Source: Amorphochlora amoebiformis
Taxonomy: Eukaryota > Cercozoa > Chlorarachniophyceae
Reading direction: 5' to 3'
DNA length: 64,000 bases
NCBI GenBank assembly: GCA_054601695.1
Contig: BAAHQB010000023.1
Coordinates: forward strand, 1,116,001-1,180,000
Shown: positions 1 to 64,000 of the stretch, in pieces
How the letters are laid out: each line of letters starts with the position of its first letter
How positions within the stretch are numbered: position 1 is the first letter of the stretch
Program-made: the position numbers and the translations under genes
Notes under the pieces: model-generated
Seen by the model: only the letters and a program-made list of their open reading frames with translations
Databases searched by the model: none
What the model was told of the DNA's origin: nothing

Positions 1-121
1 TCTCTCTCTCTTTCTTTTTTTTTTTCTCTCTCTCTCTCACTCTCTCTTTTTTTTTTTCCTCTCTCTCTCTCTCTCGCTTTCCCCCCTTTTTGAATATTCT
101 ATACATCTATCTTTCCCTCAG
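1..121 (+). repeat. Pyrimidine-rich tract ending in a candidate 3' splice site
   Basis: CT/T-rich simple sequence covers about 1-80, then a short unique stretch ends in ccctcag at 115-121. Read on the plus strand it serves as the polypyrimidine tract and acceptor of the first visible exon of gene A. Confidence 0.6.
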
Positions 122-4935
<4,814 letters not shown>

Positions 4936-6041
4936 CAACTTCAGCGAATACTAGAAAGAACCAGAAAAAAAAAAGATGTCTTGTTCAATCATACGTATGA
5001 TCCAATTACAATCTAGACAAATTGACTCTTTCCACTTGCTCTACTGCGAGTTGCTAGACTTCTAAACTTGGCTGGATTGAATTCTCGTTTCTCATTAGAA
5101 TTTGACTACACTAGCCATAAATTAAGTAATTCTCAACTCGTTCGAAACAAGAATAACCCAGATAACACTACTAGTAGTAATTCAATTGGCGCGTATACAC
5201 ATAGTTTAGATAGTATCTGGATATCATCTGAAATGCTAGGTATGTTCAATTTTAACTTAGTTTAAATTGATCCCAAACGTACTCTATCTACTACTAGTAC
5301 TAGATCTAGTCTCTAGAGTCTAGATTTAGCTTATGGGGTCAACTAGTGCTAGTTGAAGTATCTATAACATCTAGTACATCGACTAGATCTATGCTAATAA
5401 TGCTATCGATTTCTAAAATTTATTTCTAGATTTTTTAGCCAGTCAGTGTCTCCCAGGTCTCCAGTGACTGAGTCTAGTAGAGGGACTTGCCTATGAACAG
5501 CTAGTGCCAAGCGCACTCCAAATCTTGGAAAAGTTTAATTTTAAGTGAATTCGCCCAAAGTTGGAACTCTCTATATATATATCAATCAAAAGACTCTAAG
5601 ATTATGACAGATATCAATAATCTAGTCTGTGGCAGTGCAACTGATCTCCTTGATAACTTATCCCGCATCTAGTGTGTGCATTATCGCAAAACACATAACA
5701 TACAATGACAAATTCTAGAAATTTCTACTTTCCACCAGTCGTCACGCGAGTTTCTACAATCTAAACAATTGTCATCTGCTACGTATACTGGTATACTCTA
5801 TGATACTCCAAACTATGCATCGAGTACAAGAGAGTAGTATTTTTTCAAATTCTCTCTCTCGTACCCCCTGTTGTTAAGCTAAGGCAATATTACCCTTAAA
5901 AAAAAAAAAAAAACTCGGTACCCTCATCTCCATGGAGCATTCTGAAAGATACTCGATGCATAGCTCTAGTATCTAGAGTAGAGCAGATATCATATTTGAG
6001 AAGTAGGTTTGGCGTTAGCGGACTGGGTCTAGTGACTAGAG
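4936..6041. other. A/B convergent spacer, CTAG-rich, no gene seen
   Basis: It lies between the stop codons of genes A and B. There is no (TA)n tract apart from a short one near 5570. CTAG is extremely frequent, for example about nine copies within 5280-5400. It should hold the 3' UTRs of both genes, but no clear poly(A) signal stands out. A frame open at 5068-5265 lacks an ATG and looks like chance. Confidence 0.8.
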
Positions 6042-15101
<9,060 letters not shown>

Positions 15102-15433
15102 TGTCCCAAACTGTGGCGCACGCGACCTCCCGCGGCTTTGGAAGCGCTCTGGAGGTGAAAACGGGAGGGGAAAGAGGAAAGGGGTGCATGGATAGGCATA
15201 GGAAATTTCCAAAATAAGAGGGCAGTGGTTAATTTTTCGCTCATGGGAGATTGAAGGACACGTGTGGGGTGTCGGAGAAATGAGAGGGATGAAAGCTATG
15301 CATTGGTGAGTCCTAGACTATGGTAGAATATGTAGAGTCGTGAAAATATGCAAACTCGTAGGTTATTATGAGTGATGTGATACACTGAGGGGGTAATATC
15401 CATATGGATACACACATACATATACAACATACA

Positions 15434-15491
<58 letters not shown>

Positions 15492-15534
15492 CATACATAC
15501 ATACATACATACATAAACGAATATATACACACAG
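15102..15534. promoter_or_regulatory. B/C divergent intergenic region
   Basis: 433 bp between the proposed start codons of gene B (minus) and gene C (plus), so it probably holds both promoters and 5' UTRs. The B-proximal 200 bp is GC-richer and non-repetitive; the C-proximal part is a (TA)n tract with CATA repeats (15437-15515). No recognisable TATA box or initiator is separable from the TA repeats. Confidence 0.55.
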
Positions 15535-24092
<8,558 letters not shown>

Positions 24093-24880
24093 CCTTTTTT
24101 TAGCCCCTCGGATTTATATTCCAGACTAGCTGGAACACTTCTTGGTTAGCACTAGGATACCGAATGAGATAAGGTGATTTTCTAGATTTTCGATTTTTCG
24201 ATTGGCTGTTGGTCATCTAGGTCATATGATCATGGCATTATGAGTATATATATAATAGTACTCCTAGCACTTGGCAAGTTGCCATTACAACACTTGATTT
24301 AAAGTCGGAAGTTCTAAATCTAGTAAATGTTACTAGAATATTATAATATCTAAAGAATGTTCAGAATGTGATCTTAACTTGATCTAGCCTCACCGAGTCA
24401 CCGTCTGACAAGTCTGACTCTCTCTAGTAAGCTAGGTAAGTCTATCTAGTCTATAGCTAGTATAGCCGCAGCCTAGCATGTATAGCGTTTTGTCACGTAG
24501 TACTAGTACCAGCACATTCTAGACATTAGCCTATCTGAGTTGCATTTAAAATCTAGAAATTAACCACGGGTCCACGGCGCATAGAGTTGATTTTTCAATG
24601 CGATAGTCAAGAAAAATTTCGTAGTAACTTGTCTATCTAGATATATCCATCATGATATATGTATAATTCTAGATCGAATTATCTGGATTATATATATCAT
24701 GATATATTGATAAATACTAATTATAATAAATTATGATCGTAAATTACTGAATATTAATATTCTAGTGAATTTCTGGAATTGAGGTTGCAAACTTGATATA
24801 TATATATATAATCGACTTGGGATTCTCGTACCTAAGACCCGACTTTTTAAGTAAGATTGCCTAGATTGCAGTAATTATTT
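24093..24880. other. C/D convergent spacer, CTAG-rich, no gene seen
   Basis: 788 bp between the stop codons of genes C and D, AT-rich and mostly unique, with many CTAG tetranucleotides (for example 24290-24560). No ORF of interest. It should contain both 3' UTRs. Confidence 0.78.
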
Positions 24881-25065
24881 TCACAGCACCCTCTCTACCT
24901 TCGGCACTCGTATTCTTCTATCCTGCTCTTTCTTCTCCAACTCTTTCTTCTTTTTCATCTCGTCCTGAAACACATGTATTTGATCTAAGTATCAGTAATT
25001 ACTCCGCGATGCAATCGTCTAGATCCTGGAAGCTAGTGTACATATGTATATTAACATGTTAAAAT

Positions 25066-25113
<48 letters not shown>

Positions 25114-25136
25114 CATATATATACACATGTATATAT

Positions 25137-25170
<34 letters not shown>

Positions 25171-25220
25171 TATATTATATAATATAATGTGCGCATAGGA
25201 TATTTTTATACACACACACG

Positions 25221-25255
<35 letters not shown>

Positions 25256-25490
25256 CTGTGTGTGTGTATAATATACACGTAAATAATACAACTGTATTAA
25301 TAACAAGAACAATCATGTTAACACTGATGAAATATATATATATATATATTATGTGTGCATATATGTATATATTATGTATATATATGTGTATGTGTGTATA
25401 TATATATATATGTGTGTGTGTGTGTATAATATACACGTAAATAATACAACTATATTAATAACAAGAACAATCATGTTAACACTGATGAAA

Positions 25491-25532
<42 letters not shown>

Positions 25533-25788
25533 AATATACACGTAAATAATACAACTATATTAATAACAAGAACAATCATGTTAACACTGATGAAATCTTA
25601 ACTAATAATTTATAGAATTAATGTATAAAATACATGTGCATATGTGTATCTACATGTGTAAATATATACATACACACATCACATATGTTTATATATATTT
25701 ATACAAATATAAAATATGTATATGTGTACTTTTTAATACATCAATGTATATATAGTATTTATATTTGTATATTATATTATATATATAT

Positions 25789-25847
<59 letters not shown>

Positions 25848-27604
25848 CGTCAGTTAGCTGCGCGATGCTCTTGAAGGAATCGTTGAAGACGTTCGTCACC
25901 TTTCCCACACCCTTTGTTGTACCCTCACGGAAGATTATGGTTGTTCCTTTCTTGACGAATTCAGGGCGAACCATGAACCGGAACAACACCGAAGCCTTAT
26001 CTCCCGCCCTTAAGCACTCTCCAGAATCATCCTTATGCCTTATCCGCACCATCTTGGCTGTTTGTCTTATGATTCCACAGTGTATGACAGCCTGGTAGTT
26101 CTCCTTGATGGTGGTGGGGTGCTGGAGAACGAGAACATCCGCTTCGAAAGACACCGTAGAGGTTGGAACGGTGGATGGGTCAACGAGAACCATTCCCCTA
26201 CGGATTTGATTACGCTTGAGAGTCTCCCTGCGCTTAACGGACTTGATCGCAACGGCGCACGACTCACCGGCGTTACACACGGGAACTGGCACGCGCTTCC
26301 GCTGTATCGTCCTCGCCAGGACTGGCTTGAAAGTGCCGTCGCTGAAAGGTCCTAGAAGCATCGTGGAATTTTGTACCAGGCGCCCGTGCACCGCGGTACC
26401 AGAGACGACCACTCCGACACCGGTGACGTTGAAGGTCTCCTCCACATTGAACTCGACCGACTTGGCCTCGTCATCCCAAGCTTGGCGTGGGCGCAGTCCA
26501 GACAAGTAGGTCTCTAGATTCTCCATACCCTTTCCCGTGACCGTGGAGAGCATGAAAACGGGCGTGATCTTGGTCGACTGATTCTTCAGGCAGGTGTGAG
26601 CGTCAACCTCGTTCTTAACCAAGAACGGCTGCTTCTTTGCCCCACGGGATCGGAGTATTCTGAAGAGGTGGCGCTTCGTCCTAGAGAGGACATTCGCCGG
26701 ACAGATATCGATCTTCGTGATGACGCAACAGACTGGGATATTCAGGGCCAGGACCACTCCTAGGTGCTCTTTGGTCATCTTAGTGATTCCCATATTCGCT
26801 CCGATGATAAGCATGGCGTAGTCTGGGTAGCACCCAGTTAGACCTCCGATGGTGGTCTTTAGGTATCGTTCATGCCCTGCAAGATCTACGAGAGTGATCA
26901 CGCTATCGGACTTCTCCACCACCTCCCTCCAAGCCTTGTTCTTCGCCGCCGTAGTGGTGTTTGCCGACTTATTCGAGTGGACAAACTTCCCATCTGCGCG
27001 GACTCCAACAATGTGCTGACTGATGCAGGAGGTCCTTCCGGTGGCAGCCTCATGTCTGTGAGCGAAGATCTTGGAACGAGCTTTCCCACGACCGTCATCC
27101 AACTGAAATTCCGAATATCAGACCGTAGGGTTAGCTAGTCATATAAAGGCGTGAGAATACCTCTCCGCCGGTCAAAACCCCAATGAGAGTGGATTTCCCA
27201 CTATCTACATTTCCAACAACGGCAACCCTCAAGTCGTGTATCCTCCCATCGTTCTTGCGCTCTGGAAGCAACTCAGACCCTGCAGATTTGTGTCGTTAGA
27301 AACAATGACATGACTGTTAAGAGCTATGAAGTACCTTTCTTGTCCTCCATCTTCTTCTCCTCTAATTCTTTTCCTGGTGTTAGCAGTGGGTAAGTGCAAA
27401 TTCGCTTTCTTCACTCCCTACTCCCCGCACAATACCCCATCCAGATATACCTTGTGTCTTGGCATTCTCCTCGCCAGAAACCACCATTTTCACCCGCTTT
27501 TTGCTTCTAGTCTTCTTCCTCCTCTTCCCCTCCCCCATGCCCTGCGTGAGCTTCTCTTTTTCGGTCATTTTTGTCGACTTCTTGGTCCTCGACTCTTCCA
27601 CCAT
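24881..27604 (-). CDS. Gene D, GTPBP1/GTPBP2-like translational GTPase
   Basis: Five exons: 27451-27604 (ATG), 27335-27373, 27161-27279, 25849-27102, 24881-24964 (TGA); 549 aa, close to the usual 580-670 of the family. A basic N-terminus ([20 protein letters not shown]) is followed by the GTPase domain: P-loop GNVDSGKST (about 87-95), DLAGHERYL (from about 177), TKID (about 233-236). Elongation-factor-type beta-barrels follow ([21 protein letters not shown]-like [20 protein letters not shown]). The Lys/Glu-rich last exon ([16 protein letters not shown]) is separated by the only TA-rich intron (24965-25848). GTPBP1/2 act in cytoplasmic ribosome quality control and mRNA decay; that role is inferred from the family. 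The ATG at 27604 is the first in frame; an upstream non-coding start cannot be excluded. The gene is divergent from gene E. Confidence 0.93.
25260..25600. repeat. Three direct copies of a 60-70-bp sequence with (TA)n between
   Basis: The sequence cgtaaataatacaactatat plus the following 40 bp (to cactgatgaaat) occurs at about 25276-25333, 25435-25490 and 25539-25596, alternating with TA tracts. It lies in gene D intron 4 and resembles no D exon. Confidence 0.9.
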
Positions 27605-28054
27605 CCCACTGCTCGAAACTTTCAAGCAAGGTTCCCCCGCACTGGCTTCGCCCAAGGTTGAATAGGCGAAACTGCCTAAGTATTTAGACCTAGTACAAAT
27701 ACCGGTATTTTGAATTTTTTCCCCGGGATTATGTTCATTATTTGTCGATTTCTTCTAAATACTGACACATTTAATCCCGGGGATTCAATAGGGCCTGAAT
27801 AGGCTCATGTCGACAGATATAAGGATATCGATCTGTAAGATATCTATAATTCGTCACCCTGCGTGACCCGATGGTCTCAGCACGCCTCGGGCTTGCCATC
27901 TTCGGTTTAGCGACGGTGTTCCTTGAGGGCAGCCGGTGAGTTGTGGACCCGCAAAATTCGACTCTTAATTTCATCTTTTCGCGGTGGATCGTTAGTTTAA
28001 TACGATCCATTTTTCATCAGGGGGGCCTCGGAGGTGGCGCGCCGAGCCTCCGCG
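27605..28054. promoter_or_regulatory. D/E divergent promoter region with a 12-bp inverted repeat
   Basis: 450 bp of unique sequence between the two start codons. Perfect inverted arms tccccgggatta (27720-27731) and taatcccgggga (27772-27783) lie 40 bp apart, a plausible operator-like or hairpin site. No long TA tract is present, unlike almost all flanking introns. Confidence 0.55.
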
Positions 28055-52048
<23,994 letters not shown>

Positions 52049-52878
52049 ATGGCTTCCCACCACCTCTTTGACCTCGACTTCCCCTGCGAGGACTCGCGAA
52101 TTCCCGTGAGGAAGTTAGTTCGGGCGCTCTCGAATCAAGAAATTAACAGACCGAAATATCGAAAACTTCAGTTTCCGGCGGAGGAAGAGCAAGATGCATG
52201 GTTCAACGTAAGGATTTCAGATTCACGATTTTGGCCGAAAATGCTCATACATATATATCTTTCTCTGAATCTGTAGACCGTGATGTACATTGACCACATC
52301 TGCGAATGGCTCAGAGTGCCTTGTGTCACTATGATGAATGCAATCGCAATGATGACCTTCTTGAGCAAGCAGCAGAGTGAAAAGCCGTCACTGGCCCAGG
52401 TGCTGTGCTGCATCGTCTTATCGTCCAAGTTTCACGATAGGAAAGTCCTCCCGTACAAGACAGTGTACCTTCAGACAAAGGCATGCCCAGTCAGAGGTGT
52501 ACATGAACACATATATTGTTTTCAATCAAAAAGATCATTCCCATTGATATGTATTCGCTTTCAGACATGCTGCGCGAAGAACTCCGAATACTTAAGCTCT
52601 GCGAGCACCAAATGTAGGGCTCCGACAGTATCTACTCGCACTCATGGTTCTGATATGCTGAATTTTGTATTAAGAGATTTCTCCTGCCAGCTGCCAGTGA
52701 CCTACGCAAACGTATGACCAGCATTCACCCGAGAAACTCCTAACAAATTAATTACTTCTTTATAGGTCCTGAGTCTCACCATAGCTTACGATTTGAACAA
52801 GATAGAAAGGGTAATTTCAAGTCCTCAAAATACAATATTAATTTACATTATAAAAGGATATGTATATTACATATATTA

Positions 52879-52916
<38 letters not shown>

Positions 52917-52920
52917 CTAA

Positions 52921-52971
<51 letters not shown>

Positions 52972-53003
52972 GAAAAAATATAAGAACATATATTAGGTAT
53001 CTG

Positions 53004-53092
<89 letters not shown>

Positions 53093-53100
53093 TATTTCTC

Positions 53101-53186
<86 letters not shown>

Positions 53187-53259
53187 AATTGTATTATATA
53201 CATATATATATATATATTATATTTACATATATACAAAAAAATGCGTGTGTGTGTGTTTA

Positions 53260-53322
<63 letters not shown>

Positions 53323-53426
53323 AATATATATGTACATATATATAAAAATGTGTGTGTGTGTGTATGTGTGTGTGTAGATATATTTACGTGCATAGATTTA
53401 TTTTTACATACATATAGAGAATACAC

Positions 53427-53467
<41 letters not shown>

Positions 53468-53532
53468 ATCTATTTATCTATTTTCCGTATATACATATAT
53501 ATATGTATGCAATATACACACTTATATAGAAT

Positions 53533-53585
<53 letters not shown>

Positions 53586-53606
53586 ACATACTATATACAT
53601 GTGTGT

Positions 53607-53651
<45 letters not shown>

Positions 53652-53679
53652 ACATAATATATACATGTGTGTGAGTGTG

Positions 53680-53718
<39 letters not shown>

Positions 53719-54321
53719 ATATATACGTACATATATCTATTTTTTTATATGTACACATGTAATATATATATATATATATATGTGTGTGTGTACAATATAA
53801 TATATATTGAACAATACAACAATGCTAGATGTACACACAGTGTAATTATATGCATGCACTCATGTTTTCAATATACACATATATTATATGTACACACACA
53901 ACACAATTATATGTAAATGCATGTATGCGTCAAGCAATATTCCTGAATTGGTAGGCTAACGAAAACTTATCTTACGATTCCAGGTTGCATCTGACTTTTA
54001 TCCGGCGACCTGCATATACATACTCACGTCTCCCGAGCTTCGGTCTCTACCCCCCTTATACCTCGGGCTGGCGGTGAGCGTATAACCTACCCAAGAATCG
54101 TAAACACTCCACTCATCTTGGTTTTCTAGATACTGCTAGCAGCCCTATCTATCGACTCAAAGGACGCAACGGAGAGGGATGACATCAACTTCGACAGCGA
54201 GGCTCTAGCAGCTGAGGTGTTGAATGAATACCTCCATGAGAAGCCTCCTCTCCCTGATCTGCAGAAAGTCGTCCAGTGGGTCCTTGAGTCCGCCGCCTGC
54301 TTAGACATGGAGTCACTCTGA
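52049..54321 (+). CDS. Gene F, cyclin-like protein
   Basis: Seven exons: 52049-52207 (ATG), 52277-52496, 52565-52613, 52675-52711 (acceptor could be one AG later), 52766-52810, 53984-54073, 54130-54321 (TGA); 792 nt, 263 aa. The cyclin box reads through exons 1-4: [20 protein letters not shown], then [16 protein letters not shown] (the conserved helix-3 region, usually LVGVACLLLASKYEE), then [18 protein letters not shown] as the helix-5 equivalent. A second fold follows ([28 protein letters not shown]). The family binds and activates cyclin-dependent kinases; which subclass (cell-cycle, transcriptional or phosphate type) is not decidable. Introns 1-4 are short (51-69 bp) and repeat-free; only intron 5 (1.2 kb) has filled with TA. 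The gene lies tandem to E and convergent to H. Confidence 0.8.
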
Positions 54322-54680
54322 GGCATAACTGGGTTCCTCATAGCCGTTTGTCTATCGCCTTTCGTCGCAAGTTGCATTTGTATAGAGAATTCCATCTTCC
54401 AAGTTTTCTTTTAGTCTGTATGTGGACGGTTGTATCATAGTACTGGACCTACTGGTACCGTGTCACAGTCATCTACGTAAGTTCAGGCTAATACTACGTA
54501 AATAGTGACTATAGTATGGTGTGTGATAATTTATACCGCCGTGATATTTCATATTAGATACCATATAAATTCATATATATAAAAATATACCTCATACTCT
54601 ACAATCTAGACTAGCCTCTAGTAGCCTGTGGCGAGTCTATCTAGAGTCTAGACGTAATATGTATATATATATATATATAT

Positions 54681-54722
<42 letters not shown>

Positions 54723-55069
54723 TGGATAAATTGTGTAGACATCCATAATATGATGATTTCAATGACCTTGAATTCATGACTCATCAGGTAGTTGTATAAC
54801 TCTTTTTTGACAAGTGTTAAAAGTTAACATTTCTCTAACAGCTGCTCATTACCTTGATTTGCACAAAGAGCTAAGTGCCATGCAGCCCTTCTCCAATCCC
54901 ATTCTTATTTTCAAAGAAAACTCAGAGAATTCAAATCCCAAGACGCAAAGTCATGGCGGGAATGTTGAAACAGCGCTCACCACTTCTAAGGGTCTTGGTC
55001 TCCGTCGAATCTGGAGATACATATATATATATATATTTTTAGATGTAAAATATATATATATATATATAG

Positions 55070-55133
<64 letters not shown>

Positions 55134-55142
55134 ATATGTACA

Positions 55143-55187
<45 letters not shown>

Positions 55188-55234
55188 TAAATTACATGTA
55201 TTCTATGCATATTTTGCACTATAATATAAATATT

Positions 55235-55276
<42 letters not shown>

Positions 55277-55285
55277 AGTATATGC

Positions 55286-55341
<56 letters not shown>

Positions 55342-55427
55342 TAAATTACATGTATTCTATGCATATTTTGCACTATAATATAAATATTTATAATATATAT
55401 ATATATATATATATAAGTATATATATG

Positions 55428-55485
<58 letters not shown>

Positions 55486-55513
55486 TTATATTATATATAG
55501 ATATAAATATATT

Positions 55514-55561
<48 letters not shown>

Positions 55562-55592
55562 GTGTATATATATATTATGTTACAAACATCTC

Positions 55593-55635
<43 letters not shown>

Positions 55636-55860
55636 CCCTCTCCCTCTCTCTCTCTCCCTCCCCCTCTCGCTCTCTCTCCTCTCTCTTTCTCCCTCTCTTT
55701 CTCCTCTCTTAAACATCTCGGAGTCACCTGCTCGGATATCACAATCGGTCCATCGCCTGGGACTCTCAACGCCTCCGGGATGCTAATTAGGGTTAGGGTT
55801 AGGGTTAGGGTTAGGGTTAGGGTTAGGGTTAGGGTTAGGGTTAGAGTGAGAATTGGAGTA
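54322..55860. other. F/H convergent spacer; possible unassigned exon at 54835-55017
   Basis: 54322-54660 is CTAG-bearing unique sequence. 54773-54834 looks like a 57-bp intron (CAG|gtagtt ... ctaacag) followed by a frame open from 54836 ([17 protein letters not shown] and onward to GLRRIW), but no start codon or joining upstream frame was found. 55020-55630 is (TA)n with two copies of a 50-bp sequence (about 55190 and 55340). 55635-55710 is CT-rich; 55783-55845 is a TTAGGG array. A 3' UTR of F or H, or a small extra gene, are all possible. Confidence 0.45.
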
Positions 55861-63166
<7,306 letters not shown>

Positions 63167-63169
63167 CTG

Positions 63170-63208
<39 letters not shown>

Positions 63209-63255
63209 TTATATATATATGTACATATATGTGTGAATGTACACACTTATTATAC

Positions 63256-63350
<95 letters not shown>

Positions 63351-63462
63351 AATATGTATATATATATGTATGTTTTTGTACAGATTTATATATATATATA
63401 TATATTTATATATATGTATCGTTTATGTACAGGTATATGTATATACATGCATACATATATAT

Positions 63463-63510
<48 letters not shown>

Positions 63511-63792
63511 TACATATATGTGTGTGTATGTGTGTTTGTGTGTACAAAACTCAAGATTAGAAAGATTGTGTATATATTTATATACATGCATATTTGTATT
63601 TTTCATCATATATACAACTCAAAATATATATTCAATACGTAAGGTATGTACATATTTATACGCATGTATATTTGTATTTTTCATCATATATACAACTCAA
63701 ATTATATATTCAATACGTAAGATGTGTACATATTTATATACATGTGTAGCACCTTTTCATCATATATGCAACTGAAACTATATCCAATACAT

Positions 63793-63836
<44 letters not shown>

Positions 63837-63895
63837 TTTGTTTATATGTACATACTTACATTCATAAGCAATTCACACACATATGTAATTCTATG

Positions 63896-63945
<50 letters not shown>

Positions 63946-64000
63946 ACACACACACATACATATACACACATACATACATACATACATACATGTAACACAT
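63167..64000. other. Gene H intron or upstream region, no exon recognised
   Basis: (TA)n at 63175-63345 and 63450-63508, then three copies of a roughly 75-bp sequence (tacatatttatacgcatgta and tttttcatcatatatacaac) at about 63560-63775, then (TA)n and CATA repeats to the end. No zinc-finger exon found on the minus strand here. Confidence 0.7.

Noticed and set aside
5068-5265. 65-codon open frame in the A/B spacer
   Set aside because: It begins with TTG, has no ATG at the start, no splice support and no recognisable motif.
26035-26509. Plus-strand frames inside the GTPase region
   Set aside because: They are antisense shadows of the conserved GTPase exon.

Overview
The window looks like nuclear DNA of an intron-dense eukaryote, most likely a protist or alga. 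It has GT-AG introns, very short exons (21-250 nt), eukaryote-only protein families (a DOT1-type methyltransferase, a GTPBP1/2-type GTPase, a cyclin, a C2H2 zinc-finger protein) and telomere-type TTAGGG/CCCTAA arrays inside introns. I cannot fix the lineage from sequence alone. A large share, by eye roughly half, is (TA)n microsatellite that fills most introns.

Reading splice sites and joining exons in phase gave seven genes. In order: A (+, 122-4935, 5' end outside the window, acidic Ser/Asp-rich C-terminus, unknown); B (-, 6042-15101, 16 exons, DOT1-like methyltransferase); C (+, 15535-24092, 11 exons, coiled-coil protein of unknown function); D (-, 24881-27604, 5 exons, GTPBP1/2-like GTPase); E (+, 28055-50922, 30 exons, about 635 aa, TPR-like helical repeat protein); F (+, 52049-54321, 7 exons, cyclin); H (-, 55861 to beyond 63166, C2H2 zinc-finger array, 5' end outside the window). 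The label G is not used. A/B, C/D and F/H converge; B/C and D/E diverge from spacers of 433 and 450 bp. The models are hand-joined: phases agree at nearly every junction and no in-frame stop appears, but no transcript evidence was available.

The most unusual property is how splice junctions relate to tandem repeats. Near many exons there are truncated copies ('echoes') of the exon edge plus its splice site, each running straight into a (TA)n tract. In gene B one echo became a 36-bp minisatellite (about 10 copies of a 3' splice junction) and another a 60-bp minisatellite (8 copies of a 5' splice junction). In gene C a whole 33-nt phase-1 microexon occurs three times. In gene E some echoes become more diverged with distance from the true exon, as if produced serially.

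Other structure: telomere-type arrays usually place the C-rich strand in the transcript sense; four copies of a roughly 50-bp sequence each lead into such an array; the spacers after stop codons lack long TA tracts and are strikingly rich in CTAG; a 1.6-kb GATATC-rich satellite and a 1.5-kb polypyrimidine block sit inside gene E introns. No rRNA, tRNA, CRISPR or recognisable transposase/reverse transcriptase gene was seen.
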